Assembly: GCA_050331295.1 (NCBI GenBank) | Contig: JBHJGZ010000004.1 | Coordinates: forward strand, 248,001 to 312,000 | Direction: 5' to 3' | DNA length: 64,000 nt | Origin: Kuafuiihalomonas sp050331295 | Lineage (GTDB): Bacteria > Myxococcota > Kuafuiibacteriia > Kuafuiibacteriales > Kuafuiibacteriaceae | In this document: piece after piece, positions 34,801-43,267 of the stretch | Position numbering within the stretch: position 1 is the first letter of the stretch | Layout: each line of letters opens with the position of its first letter | Notes under the pieces: model-generated | What the model was told of the DNA's origin: nothing | The model's database searches: none | Seen by the model: only the letters and a program-made list of their open reading frames with translations | Translations under genes and position numbers: made by a program

Positions 34801-36158
34801 ACCGGCTCCTTCCCGGTCGCGATCATCGGGACGAGGACTTCGTTGAGTTCTTCCTTGGTCAAACGGAAGAGATTGGCGTTGGCCAGGACATCACGGTCGT
34901 GGTCGACGGTGTCCTCACCCACCTGTTCGAGGCGAGGGTCGAAGGTCGCGTTGAAGTTTTCTCGAGATTCACTCGGGTCTCTGAACCGGACTTCACCACT
35001 GTCCAAGATGACGTGGACGCCGGAGCCTCCGTGCAGAGCGCCCTTCGAGAGCACCTGCGCTTCGTCGAGGTCGAACAGGCCGGCCTCTGAAGCCAAATAG
35101 AAGAGCTTTGGCGTTCGCACCCACCGGCCGGGGCGAAATCCGTTTCGATCCAAGCGGGCCCCAACCACGTCTCCGTCCGAAAACGCCAAGAAGGCGGGGC
35201 CGTCCCAGGGTTCTACGGCTCGGCTCCAGAACTTGTAATAGGCATTGCTCTGAGCCGCGGCCGGAGGAACCATGATGGCCAAGATCTCCGAAAGGTGAGG
35301 TATGGATGAGCGCCAACGGAGGGCCTCCACCATTTCGTTGAGGTTCCCGGAGTCGCTGATGCCGTGATGCGTGAGCAGCTCTTCTGGAGGCAGACCGAGG
35401 GCCTGCTCCCGAGAGTAGGACCATGCTCGATTGGACTCGATGGTGTTGATTTCTCCGTTGTGGCCCACCATCCGAAACGGTTGGACCTTGTCCCAGGTGG
35501 TTCGGGTATTGGTGCTGAACCGCCGATGAAACAGGGCGAATCGACTTTTGAACGCTGGATTCTGCAGATCTTCGTAAAACAGCGGCAGGTCGCGGCTTTG
35601 GCTCAGCGCTTTGTACACGATGGTCTTCGGAGACAAGGACACCGTGTAGAACACGCCCGGATAGCCGGCGGAGCTCAGCGCGGTCTTGGCGGCTTGCTTC
35701 GCTTGATACAAGAGCGCTCCAAACGAAGCTTCGGTTCGGCAAAAAGCGGGTTTCGGGATGAAGATCTGGTGGATTCGCGGAAGGCTGAGCCGTGCCTGTC
35801 GGCCCAGGACGGACGTGTCGACGGGGACCATGCGGCGGTCCGCAATGGTGAGGCCTCGCGATTCGAGGGCGGAGCGATAGATGTCGAACGCGTGGGATTC
35901 CTGGGTGGCCGAAAGGTTGACGAACAGCGTGCCCACCGCCATCGCGCCCGGCTCGATCCCCAAGACTTCGAATGGAATCTCCGTCATCAAGCCGGCGCCA
36001 TCGCCGGTCTTTCGGTCCGCCAGGCAGCCGCCTCGATGCTCCACGCACATCAAGCCGCGAAGGCCTTGCTCCACGATGTCTCGGCGTCGTTCGTTGGCGG
36101 TGCTCGCCACGAAGCCCACGCCGCACGCGGATCGTTCGAACCTTCCTTGGAAACCCAC
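31797..36158 (-). CDS. gltB: Glutamate synthase large subunit
   Basis: A 1453-residue enzyme that makes glutamate from glutamine and 2-oxoglutarate. The N-terminal amidotransferase domain starts after an 11-residue propeptide: FERSACGVGFVA puts the catalytic Cys at residue 12. The central and FMN synthase domains follow (GAMSFGAISAESQRDLIHGMRRIGARSSSGEGGE; KLVAGAQVGTIAAGVVKAGADIVQVSGGDGGTGA). The 3Fe-4S cysteines lie in CIMARVCQKNTCPRGIATHDP. The C-terminal beta-helix is GAGMTGGVIYARR-like. The length matches NADPH-type GltB. Start is GTG at 36158, 20 bases from the divergent DUF429 gene. No gltD is in the window. Confidence 0.97.
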   Translation of the reverse strand: MGFQGRFERSACGVGFVASTANERRRDIVEQGLRGLMCVEHRGGCLADRKTGDGAGLMTEIPFEVLGIEPGAMAVGTLFVNLSATQESHAFDIYRSALESRGLTIADRRMVPVDTSVLGRQARLSLPRIHQIFIPKPAFCRTEASFGALLYQAKQAAKTALSSAGYPGVFYTVSLSPKTIVYKALSQSRDLPLFYEDLQNPAFKSRFALFHRRFSTNTRTTWDKVQPFRMVGHNGEINTIESNRAWSYSREQALGLPPEELLTHHGISDSGNLNEMVEALRWRSSIPHLSEILAIMVPPAAAQSNAYYKFWSRAVEPWDGPAFLAFSDGDVVGARLDRNGFRPGRWVRTPKLFYLASEAGLFDLDEAQVLSKGALHGGSGVHVILDSGEVRFRDPSESRENFNATFDPRLEQVGEDTVDHDRDVLANANLFRLTKEELNEVLVPMIATGKEPVGSMGDTARLASMSDQPRSFFDFFFQRFAQVTNPPLDHLRERLITDLSCYLGRRPNIFSPKTLLPVTPGLELASPVLSPERMAYIRRVGATSPNELCFESVEVDAVFRRVQGVRGLKAALDELANKVLAAIRGGCTIVILSDRRAKYEAPPIPSLLALQAASRVLTDEGHRLDASIVVETADARSTHHVAALVGFGAAAVCPYLAFEVAHRPGSPKLEGVERKLRVAHLQRAFDEGLLKIMSKMGISTVQGYQNSKLFSPVGLDQSLLDLYFPGFTSPVGGLDLEEIARRILQETERDRTHAADDLLDTYQLREHRKGREGEAHGMTAELSKLIHAFCSDHTGQLEAWDAYSDYTRACRAHGPTQLRDLWTLSASADPVPLSEVESRDQIFKRFGTGAMSFGAISAESQRDLIHGMRRIGARSSSGEGGENPYYWDDSTTATVKQVASGRFGVTAEYLMVGDEIEIKIAQGAKPGEGGQLMGVKVDEAIARARHASVGVDLISPPPLHDIYSIEDLRQLIYELKQLKPGVKVSVKLVAGAQVGTIAAGVVKAGADIVQVSGGDGGTGAASVSSMKHAGLPWEIGLTEAHQALMDEGLREHCILRVDGGLRHGEDVVKAACLGAEQFGFGKLILVAEGCIMARVCQKNTCPRGIATHDPKFKKKYRGSADDVVALATYLAEDIRRHLAFLGARKLQDIVGRGELLTRKTDLHPSLDLSALQPSAPHPVCAERPALDEPTHVLNEELVQAIKPALEGEQEVELQYQIASVDRGILATASGRMAMAHRAHRLGSGPTPKQVRVRFKGSAGQGFAAFLTPGFDVLLVGEANDSVGKSMSGGRLVIRPFDNVTFDPGANTIIGNGALYGATGGEVFINGLAGDRFAVRNSGAVAVLEGAGLHACEYMTNGLVLILGSVSFNVGAGMTGGVIYARREALPMINHEYLQAMDLDDDDHRTVQSLLARHAELTGSPRAKALVSDLSELRRYQPKTMGRATHKPALTVQA

Positions 36159-36178
36159 GAGAGAAGCATCACAAGGGT

Positions 36179-37057
36179 ATGAAGCGGTGTGTCAACGCGT
36201 TCGGGCCGTTCGGTGAGGCGGAAGGCGCCCGTATCCGGATTCGGCGGGCTGGTGTCGACTGGTCGGTCGCTTCGAAAAACCGATTCGCCTGGGTCGGAAG
36301 CCCACCGAATCCGGTCCCCCATCCCGAATCGCTCGCCGAGCTCGTCCGAGAGGTGCGCTCGCCCACGGAGGCGACGCTGCTCGGCATCGACGTCGGGCTC
36401 GGGGTGCCGGAAGACGTGGGACGTCGGTGGGGCGTTGCTCAGGGTTTCATGGAGTGGGTGCGCACCGGACCCTCCATGCAGGAGCGCAGGAGCCCCGACG
36501 CAGAACGCTGGAGTCCGGACCGCCCGTTTTTCCGGGTTCCCGCCGGGAAGGGAGCCCTGGCCGCGTTTCGTCGGCGCGCCACGCTCTTGCGGCGGTGTGA
36601 TACCCTTACGGGAGCAAAGAGCGTTTTTCTTCTCTCCGGCGTCCCGGGCGCGGTCGGCGGCCAGTGCGCATCCGTTTGGGAGGAGATTCGGACGGGTCTT
36701 CCACACACCTCGGTGTGGCCGTTCGACGGTTCCTTGGAGTCACTGCTCCGGCCCGGTCGCGTGATCCTTCTGGAGGTCTATCCATCGTGGGCGGCGCGTC
36801 AGCTAAGGGGTCGGCTTCCCCCGGAGCTTCGACGCGCAGGCTCCCCCTCCGAAGCGCGTGGACACCTGTTGCGGGCCCTGCAGGCGGCGCCTCACGTGGT
36901 GCGCCAAGGCGAAGCCAGTCCGCACGCGTTCGACGCTTGGATCGCTTGGTGGATGCTCCATCAGCCGTGGGCGCCTCAGGACGAATCCGTGCTGGACCAG
37001 CGGTACGAGGGGGCCATGTGGAACCCGCGCCTCGGTACGTTCTGGCCACGGTCATGA
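36179..37057 (+). CDS. DUF429-like protein, predicted RNase H-like fold
   Basis: A 292-residue protein starting at ATG 36179 behind AAGGGT. Motifs fit the DUF429 superfamily: an early acidic glycine-rich strand (TLLGIDVGLGVPEDVG), a central VILLEVYPSWAARQLRG (compare EvyP), and a C-terminal helix with acidic residue (HAFDAWIAWWMLHQ). DUF429 proteins are predicted nuclease-like but are poorly characterised. It is divergent from gltB, with only 20 bases between the starts, so their promoters must overlap the opposite coding region. Confidence 0.7.
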   Translation: MKRCVNAFGPFGEAEGARIRIRRAGVDWSVASKNRFAWVGSPPNPVPHPESLAELVREVRSPTEATLLGIDVGLGVPEDVGRRWGVAQGFMEWVRTGPSMQERRSPDAERWSPDRPFFRVPAGKGALAAFRRRATLLRRCDTLTGAKSVFLLSGVPGAVGGQCASVWEEIRTGLPHTSVWPFDGSLESLLRPGRVILLEVYPSWAARQLRGRLPPELRRAGSPSEARGHLLRALQAAPHVVRQGEASPHAFDAWIAWWMLHQPWAPQDESVLDQRYEGAMWNPRLGTFWPRS

Positions 37058-37093
37058 CTGGCCCCACGAGAGAGGATGGGCTGAGGTCCGCCG

Positions 37094-37774
37094 GTGCTGA
37101 TGACGTGGACGTTGGGCCTGGGATTGATCGCGAGCCCGGTCGCGGAGATCGCCGTCGAGCCGACGGTCCTGTTTCGTTCCCTGGATGTGGAGGGAGATCC
37201 GGGAGGGGTCTTTCTTCCGAGTGGCACTGCGTTTGGCCTCGGTGCGTCCTTCCGCGTTCGCCCGCTGCGGACCGCCACCTCGACCGTGTGGTCGTCGCTC
37301 GAAATTCGAGGCCGCTGGGTCCGAACCTTCAGTGTCGGTGTCGAGGAGTCATCGGAACGGGTTCGCTTCGAAGACGCCTCCTTGGGCGTGGGCAATTGGA
37401 GTCTTCCGCGCCTTCCCGGATTCGGCATCCAGATGGGGTTCGGTTTTCAGAGAACCCAATTCGACCCCGGCTCGGAGCCCACGGTGGCACCCGAATTCTT
37501 TCGGTTTGGAGGGGGCCTCGGGTGGCGACCATACAAAGACCCACATCGTCGGGTGGAGATCGTCGTCCAGGGCTTCGCGGTGACGGGGGTGCGGGGGTTG
37601 ACGACGCTCACCGACCAAGGACTGGGGCCGGGGGTCAGCGGAACGGCTCGGGGGGCTTGGCGATTTGGGCCGGGCGAGCTTTCTGCGGAAGCCTATGTTC
37701 AACTTGCCGAAGTCGGACCCGTGAACCTGACGGATGTCGCAGCCAGCCTCGGCTGGTCTTGGGGGGTATACTGA
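37094..37774 (+). CDS. Putative outer-membrane or exported beta-rich protein
   Basis: A 226-residue protein with a signal-like start (MLMTWTLGLGLIASPVAEIAVEP) and many amphipathic beta strands (TSTVWSSLEIRGRWVRTFSVGVEE; LPGFGIQMGFGFQRTQFDPG; RVEIVVQGFAVTGVRG; LTDVAASLGWSWGVY). The final residue is aromatic (Tyr), as in outer-membrane barrels. It is 36 bases after the DUF429 gene and converges on rpsD. No family is recognised. Confidence 0.65.
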   Translation: MLMTWTLGLGLIASPVAEIAVEPTVLFRSLDVEGDPGGVFLPSGTAFGLGASFRVRPLRTATSTVWSSLEIRGRWVRTFSVGVEESSERVRFEDASLGVGNWSLPRLPGFGIQMGFGFQRTQFDPGSEPTVAPEFFRFGGGLGWRPYKDPHRRVEIVVQGFAVTGVRGLTTLTDQGLGPGVSGTARGAWRFGPGELSAEAYVQLAEVGPVNLTDVAASLGWSWGVY

Positions 37775-37786
37775 ACAGGAGCGGAC

Positions 37787-38410
37787 CTAAAGCGAGAGTG
37801 CGTAGAGCTCGATGACGAGGGACTCGTTGAAGTTTTGAAGCGGGCAATCGGCCATCTCGGGCCGGGATTTCATGGTCCCCCGCAGGGCTTGGTCATCGCG
37901 CTCGATGTAGCTCGGCAACGCCAAAATCGTCGGTCCGGCGATTTCCGCCGCCACCTTCTCACGCATCTTGCTGCTCTCTCGCACCTGGATGACGTCGCCG
38001 GGTCGACACAGAAAGGATGGGATGTCGGTACGACGGCCATTCACCTCGATGTGGCCATGGCTCACCATCTGCCGCGCGGCCCGGTTGGTGCGGGCGAATC
38101 CGAGCCGGAACACCACGTTGTCGAGGCGGCTTTCCAGCGAGGTCAGTAGATTTTCGCCGGTGTTGCCCTTGGCGCGCTTCGCCGCCACGACGTATCGACG
38201 GAACTGCTTCTCTCCCACGCCGTAGTGCACCCGGAGCTTCTGCTTTTCCCGCAGGCGAATCGCGTAGTCGGACAGCTTGATGCGCTGGGTCGGACCGTGC
38301 TGGCCAGGCGGATACGGACGGCGCAGCTCACGGTTGACGAACAGACCCGGGAGCTCGGCGCCCCCGAGGCGCCGCGCAACCCGCAAACGTGGACCGGTGT
38401 ATCGCGACAT
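37787..38410 (-). CDS. rpsD: 30S ribosomal protein S4
   Basis: A 207-residue ribosomal protein. It has the S4 N-terminal pattern (MSRYTGPRLRVARRLG), YPPGQHGPTQRIKLSDYAIRLREKQKLRVHYGVGEKQFRRY, and the S4 RNA-binding module SRLDNVVFRLGFARTNRAARQMVSHGHIEVNGRRTDIPSFLCRPGD. The N-terminal zinc-binding cysteines are absent, so it is the C-minus type. It lies alone, not in the usual alpha operon with rpsK/rpsM/rpoA, downstream of the FHA gene on the same strand. This is a genomic rearrangement known in some lineages that carry a stand-alone rpsD. Confidence 0.96.
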   Translation of the reverse strand: MSRYTGPRLRVARRLGGAELPGLFVNRELRRPYPPGQHGPTQRIKLSDYAIRLREKQKLRVHYGVGEKQFRRYVVAAKRAKGNTGENLLTSLESRLDNVVFRLGFARTNRAARQMVSHGHIEVNGRRTDIPSFLCRPGDVIQVRESSKMREKVAAEIAGPTILALPSYIERDDQALRGTMKSRPEMADCPLQNFNESLVIELYALSL

Positions 38411-38464
38411 GAGCGGGGTGGCTTAGTCGAAGGACCCTTAAAGAGCAAGTCTTGATGACCATCC

Positions 38465-39781
38465 TTAGCCTCCAAACACCTCGTCTTCCAAAAGCCGCGC
38501 CATACGCCGGATTCGAGGATGGGTCCGGATGAGCTGGACCGCCTCCAGGAGCTCCTGTCGGTCCGGATCGACATCGTCCTCCAGTCGGTCCTGGAGCTGG
38601 GCAAGGAGGGTAATCAGGGCCGGCTCGTCCGTGGCCTGATGGGGGGAAGACGCGGGACCCGTACGCCGCTTGGGTGGGGCGTCGACGTTCGTAATGAACA
38701 TCTTCCGGGTTTCAGGATCGTCGAGGGGATTGTCCGTCCCGAACAGAGCCTTTCGGCTGGTCATGAGGGTTGCGGCCAGGTCGTCGCTGTCGAGGTCCAC
38801 GTCCGACATGCCTTGATTCGGTCGGGGGCGCCGTTTCTGCCCGGGAACCACGAACGGGCTGGATGGGTCCAACGCCTCCAGGTCTTCCGGATTCAGAAAA
38901 CCCGCGTCGGCCGCATCACCCTCTGCTTCCGACTTGGGCGCCATCTGCGGCTCCAAAATGGCGTCGGGCAGGCCTTCGGGCGTCGCGCTGCCCGGCCCGC
39001 CGAGGGGCTGGATGTCGCCAGCGGGCGTCACGAACGAAGGTGGAATCGGGGTTCGGTCCTCGCCGGAATGGAGGCGGTCGGCGGAGGACAGTGCGGGATG
39101 CGGAGTGACCGCCCTTGGTGGAGCGCGGCCGGTGGGTGGTTCACCTTCGGGCCGTTCGACCCCGTGCGGCGCTTGAAACAGGAGAAGCGTTCGCCCGATC
39201 ACGACCTCGTCGTCGTGCCGAAGGAGGGTTGGCTCGACCACGTACTCTCCGTTGTGGAGGGTGCCGTTGGCGGAATCGAGGTCGTACAACACGTAAGCGT
39301 CGTTCTCGAACCGGAACTCCGCGTGGTGCTTGGATGCGCGTTGATCCGCGACGGTGATTTCGTTGTCGTCGGCTCGTCCGACTCTGCACGTCCAGGCCAG
39401 TTCGACCACGGACTCTTCCCCCTCCAGACCGATGTGCACGATCCGAGGGCGAGTTGCCTCTCGTGGCCCGCTCGGCCTCGAGGGCTCCTCGTTGCCTCGG
39501 CTCGGTGCGAAACCGAGCTCGACCTCGGGTAGGGCGGCGATGTCGCGCTCGTTCATCACCGCCGACACGCCGGCGTCGGTGAGGAAAGCGATGTCGGGAC
39601 CGAACGTATTGAGCAAACCTCGATTCACGAGAAACTCCATCGCCGGGGCGGAGGCTTCACGGGTCAGATTCAGGTCTTGAAGTGTGAAGTAGACGTCGAT
39701 CTGGCGGTTGGTGCGACCCTCGGCGTCCCGAAAGAACCGATCCAGAAGCTCCTGGGCCAGTTGGGAAGCCGGCTTGCTCAC
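38465..39781 (-). CDS. FHA-domain protein
   Basis: A 438-residue cytoplasmic protein. The N-terminal 100 residues form a winged-helix-like region (LAQELLDRFFRDAEGRTNRQIDVYFTLQDLNLTREASAPAMEFLVNRGLL). A canonical FHA domain lies near 145-215 (RVGRADDNEITVADQRASKHHAEFRFENDAYVLYDLDSANGTLHNGEYV), which binds phosphothreonine. The rest is disordered Pro/Asp-rich sequence ending in a helix. Start GTG 39781 is the only normal start near the domain, and no strong ribosome-binding site is seen. It is co-directional with the E2 and rpsD genes. A Ser/Thr kinase at 47003 is a possible partner. Confidence 0.82.
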   Translation of the reverse strand: MSKPASQLAQELLDRFFRDAEGRTNRQIDVYFTLQDLNLTREASAPAMEFLVNRGLLNTFGPDIAFLTDAGVSAVMNERDIAALPEVELGFAPSRGNEEPSRPSGPREATRPRIVHIGLEGEESVVELAWTCRVGRADDNEITVADQRASKHHAEFRFENDAYVLYDLDSANGTLHNGEYVVEPTLLRHDDEVVIGRTLLLFQAPHGVERPEGEPPTGRAPPRAVTPHPALSSADRLHSGEDRTPIPPSFVTPAGDIQPLGGPGSATPEGLPDAILEPQMAPKSEAEGDAADAGFLNPEDLEALDPSSPFVVPGQKRRPRPNQGMSDVDLDSDDLAATLMTSRKALFGTDNPLDDPETRKMFITNVDAPPKRRTGPASSPHQATDEPALITLLAQLQDRLEDDVDPDRQELLEAVQLIRTHPRIRRMARLLEDEVFGG

Positions 39782-39834
39782 GGGCGGACCATAGAGAGGT
39801 TCGGAGATGCCGACAACCAGGCAAAATGGATCCC

Positions 39835-41079
39835 TCAGCGGGAACCGTCCCACGTTTCGAGAGTGCGTCGGACGCGATCCAGAAAGCGATTGGCCAGAGC
39901 GCCATCGATGACGCGATGGTCGTAGGTCAGCGCGGCCATCATCATCGGTCGAACTACGATTCGGTCTTCCTCCGAGTCTTCCACCACGACGACGCGCTTC
40001 GTCGCGGCGCCCAGCCGCAGGATGGCGACCTCGGGAGGTCGAATAATGGATACGCCGAAGAGGTTTCCAAGGCGGCCCGGATTGCTGATGGTGAACGTCC
40101 CTCCCAAGAGGTCCTGGCTCGAAAGCTGCGCATTGCGCGCCCGCTCCGCCAAGGTTTCCAGCGCGGCCTGAAGGCCCGTGAGGGATAGATGCTGTGCGTC
40201 GTGAATGACCGGCACCACCAGACCTCGCTCGGTGTCGGTGGCGATTCCCAGATTCCGCCGTCCTTTGACGATGAATCGGTCTTCTTGGAGCGTTCCGTTC
40301 AGCTCCGGGAAGCTGTCCATGGCCTCGAGCACGGCCTTGGCCACAAAGCACAGGACGCTGGGCGGTGAGGTCATCTGGGCCCGAGCGAGCTGGACACGAT
40401 GTAGGTCGAATTCCGCCACCGCGAAGACATGAATGGCGGTCTCGAGGCTGAGCCGTAGGTTCTCGGCAATCCTTCGCCGCATGGGCGTCAGAGGTCGCAC
40501 CTCGTCGCTGGCTTCCAGCGGCCTGGACGGCCAGCGCGGCCCCGGTTCATGAACGGGGGCCTGCAGCGGACGGCTCCGCTCGGCTCCGGTAGCCTTCGGT
40601 CCGGTCAGGAAGGGTTGCAGGTCCTGCAGCGTGACCCGCCCTTTCCGGCCGGTGCCCGTCACCTTGGAGAGATCGATGCCCGCTATCTTGGCTGCCCTCC
40701 TCACGGCAGGGGAGGTGCGGGCCAGCTGGCGGTGCCGATCAACGGGATGAGGCGCGAGTCGGTTGGCGGACGAAGGCTCGACAGACACGAAAGATGCGGA
40801 TCCTTTCGATTCGGATGAGGTCCTCCGTGGTTCGTTCGGGGTCGGTGCGGCGTCGCTCAAGCGCAGGATGGCTTGTCCGACCGGGACCGTGACGCCTTCC
40901 TCACACAAGATGGCGTCCACCGTTCCGTCACGAGGGGATGGGATTTCGTTGCTCGCTTTGTCGGTTTCCACTTCGGCCAGAACTTGACCTTGGCGAACGA
41001 AGTCTCCGATCCGAACCTTCCAGACGGTGACGGTGGCTTCGACGATGCTTTCGCCGAGACGGGGCATCCGGACATCCAT
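39835..41079 (-). CDS. 2-oxoacid dehydrogenase E2 component (dihydrolipoamide acyltransferase)
   Basis: A 414-residue E2 core enzyme. The lipoyl domain (1-77) carries Lys41 in ETDKASNEI. A linker leads to the E3/E1-binding domain (TSPAVRRAAKIAGIDLSKVTGTGRKGRVTLQDL). The catalytic acyltransferase domain ends in DHRVIDGALANRFL with His388 and Asp392. A single lipoyl domain suits branched-chain, acetoin or Gram-positive-type pyruvate complexes. It is transcribed divergently from the E1-alpha and E1-beta genes. No E3 is adjacent, so the complex must use a shared lipoamide dehydrogenase. Confidence 0.95.
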   Translation of the reverse strand: MDVRMPRLGESIVEATVTVWKVRIGDFVRQGQVLAEVETDKASNEIPSPRDGTVDAILCEEGVTVPVGQAILRLSDAAPTPNEPRRTSSESKGSASFVSVEPSSANRLAPHPVDRHRQLARTSPAVRRAAKIAGIDLSKVTGTGRKGRVTLQDLQPFLTGPKATGAERSRPLQAPVHEPGPRWPSRPLEASDEVRPLTPMRRRIAENLRLSLETAIHVFAVAEFDLHRVQLARAQMTSPPSVLCFVAKAVLEAMDSFPELNGTLQEDRFIVKGRRNLGIATDTERGLVVPVIHDAQHLSLTGLQAALETLAERARNAQLSSQDLLGGTFTISNPGRLGNLFGVSIIRPPEVAILRLGAATKRVVVVEDSEEDRIVVRPMMMAALTYDHRVIDGALANRFLDRVRRTLETWDGSR

Positions 41080-41215
41080 GGGGCGAAAACCGTCGTACCC
41101 AACATTCGCGGGCGCAGCACGATTTCATTCGTCGCGCGGGAAGGAGCGATATCCGGGTTGGTCTGCGACGGCCAGAGCGCTTGACCGGCTCGTCGGCGTG
41201 CGGCCAAGTCCGCGG

Positions 41216-42295
41216 ATGACCGCTTGGCCTCCGACGCCGCCGATGCCTTCGGAAACCGTTCCTCCTTTAACCGCGGATATGGAGCCCAGCCTCGGGCGGC
41301 GTTTGACGGAATTCATGCTGCTGGCCCGGAGGATGGAGACCCGGACGGTGGAACTCTACCGGCAGGGCACCATCACCGGAGGCTGCTACACCGGGATCGG
41401 CAACGAGGCCACCAGCGTGGGGGCGGCCCAGGCACTGGCGGACGGCGACGTGCTGGTGCCGACGCATCGGGACCTCGGCGCCCACTTGGTCCGCGGCCAC
41501 GGTCCGCTGGAGATCGCACGGCAGTACCTCAAGACCGACCGTGCCCAGACCCGTGGGCGGGACAGCGGCCTTCATCTCGGTCGAGAGGGCGGGGATGTCG
41601 TGGGGATGATCAGCCATCTCGCCCACATGATGCCTGTCGCCTGCGGGATCGCTTGGGCCGAACGAGTCTTCCTGCGCGACCGAGTCGTGCTGACCACCGT
41701 CGGCGACGGTGCGACTTCCTTGGGCGATTTTCACGAGTCCCTAAACTTCGCAGCGGTCCAGAAGTTGCCGCTCATCGTGATCATCGAAAACAATCAGTAT
41801 GCGTATTCCACCCCGGTGACGATGCAGTACGCGTGCGAACGCCTCTCGGACCGCGCGGCTGGCTACGGCATGTCGGGGATGTTCGTGGACGGAACCGACG
41901 TCGTGGAGGTGTTTCGGACCGTTTCGATGGCGGTGGAGCGCGCTCGTCAAGGGGGTGGACCGAGCCTGATCGAAGCGCGGACGATGCGTATGCGGGGGCA
42001 TTCCGAACATGATGACTTCGCCTACGTACCCACGGAACTGCTGGAGCGCTGGGCGAGATGGGACCCGGTCGAGAGGGTGAAGGCACACGCACTTCAGACG
42101 GGATGGTTATCTCACCGTGCGCTCGACGACCTGGAGCAAGCGGTGGCTCAGCAGGTGGAAGAAGCGTTCCGGGCGGCCATGGGCGAGCCCCGTCCAGACC
42201 CGGACAGCGCTGCCCAGGACGTCTTTCGAAGCTTCGAGAACCATTGGCAGGTCCCATCGGGAAGAAACTGGTCGATGGATGAGGGCCACGGATGA
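41216..42295 (+). CDS. 2-oxoacid dehydrogenase E1 component, alpha subunit
   Basis: A 359-residue thiamine-diphosphate enzyme. It has GNEATSVGAAQALADGDVLVPTHRDLGAHLVRGH and the ThDP motif GDGATSLGDFHESLNFAAVQKLPLIVIIENNQYAYS, then the phosphorylation-loop region MRMRGHSEHDDFAYVP, which lacks obvious eukaryotic phospho-Ser spacing. Possible starts are ATG 41216, 41243 and 41279; none has a good ribosome-binding site and the first is used. It pairs with the beta subunit, whose ATG overlaps its stop. It could be a pyruvate or branched-chain 2-oxoacid enzyme; sequence alone does not decide. Confidence 0.93.
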   Translation: MTAWPPTPPMPSETVPPLTADMEPSLGRRLTEFMLLARRMETRTVELYRQGTITGGCYTGIGNEATSVGAAQALADGDVLVPTHRDLGAHLVRGHGPLEIARQYLKTDRAQTRGRDSGLHLGREGGDVVGMISHLAHMMPVACGIAWAERVFLRDRVVLTTVGDGATSLGDFHESLNFAAVQKLPLIVIIENNQYAYSTPVTMQYACERLSDRAAGYGMSGMFVDGTDVVEVFRTVSMAVERARQGGGPSLIEARTMRMRGHSEHDDFAYVPTELLERWARWDPVERVKAHALQTGWLSHRALDDLEQAVAQQVEEAFRAAMGEPRPDPDSAAQDVFRSFENHWQVPSGRNWSMDEGHG

Positions 42296-43257
42296 CGACC
42301 TACGTCGAAGCCATCCGACAAGCCCTCTTCGACGAAATGGAACGCGACCCCTCCGTCGTGTGCATTGGCGAGGACATTGGCCATTTCGGCGGGGCCTTCA
42401 AAGCCACGAAGGGTCTGCTGGAAGCGTTTGGACCGATGCGGGTGATGGACACACCCATCGCCGAGTCCCTGATCGTCGGAACCAGCATCGGAGCGGCGAT
42501 CCGCGGTCTGCGACCGGTTGCGGAGATGCAGTTCGCCGATTTCGTGACCTGCGGTTTTTCGCAGCTCGTGAACAACGCGGCGACCTTTCACTATCGACTG
42601 GGGGTGAGCGTTCCGATGGTGGTCCGTCTGCCAGCGGGCGGAGGGGTGGGAGCGGGACCGTTTCATAGCAAGAATCCCGAAGCCTGGTTCCTTCAGGCCC
42701 CTGGTCTCAAGGTCGTGGCGCCGGCCACCGTGGAGGACGCGTACGGTCTGCTGCTGGCGGCCATTCGAGATCCCGACCCGGTGATATATCTCGAGCAGAA
42801 ATACTATTACCGTCGGCTGAAGGGAGCCTTCACCCCCGGAAAGGCCACCCCTCTGGGAGCGTGCCGGGTCGCGAGGGCGGGCTCCGACGTGACCGTGGCG
42901 ACGTACGCGAACGGTGTGGCCATTGGGTTGGAGGCGGCGGAGAAGCTGGAGAACGAGGGCGTTTCGGTGGAGGTTTTGGACCTTCGAACCTTGATGCCTT
43001 GGGACTGGCGCGGGGTGCTGGCGTCGGTCGAACGGACGCATCGGCTCTTGCTGTTGTCGGAAGCCTCTTCGTCGGCCGGTTTCATCGCCGAGGTGGCAGC
43101 GGTGGTTGCCGACCTCGGCTTCGATCGCCTGGATGCGCCGATTCGGCGGCTCTCGTTCCCGGACGTTCCGGTCCCGGCGCATCCCGATCTCGAAGCGGCA
43201 TTGCGCCCCGACGCAGACCGCTTGTGCCAAGACATTCGAGACCTCGTCGCTTACTAG
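42292..43257 (+). CDS. 2-oxoacid dehydrogenase E1 component, beta subunit
   Basis: A 321-residue transketolase-like subunit. Its start is typical (TYVEAIRQALFDEMERDPSVVCIGEDIGHFGGAFKATKGL). AESLIVGTSIGAAIRGLRPVAEMQFADFVTCGFSQLVNNAA and the central GGGVGAGPFHSKNPEAWF motif identify an E1-beta. The C-terminal transketolase domain is VEVLDLRTLMPWDW. It completes E1 with the alpha subunit and hands the acyl group to the divergently coded E2. Confidence 0.95.
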   Translation: MTTYVEAIRQALFDEMERDPSVVCIGEDIGHFGGAFKATKGLLEAFGPMRVMDTPIAESLIVGTSIGAAIRGLRPVAEMQFADFVTCGFSQLVNNAATFHYRLGVSVPMVVRLPAGGGVGAGPFHSKNPEAWFLQAPGLKVVAPATVEDAYGLLLAAIRDPDPVIYLEQKYYYRRLKGAFTPGKATPLGACRVARAGSDVTVATYANGVAIGLEAAEKLENEGVSVEVLDLRTLMPWDWRGVLASVERTHRLLLLSEASSSAGFIAEVAAVVADLGFDRLDAPIRRLSFPDVPVPAHPDLEAALRPDADRLCQDIRDLVAY

Positions 43258-43267
43258 TGGCGTGTCG

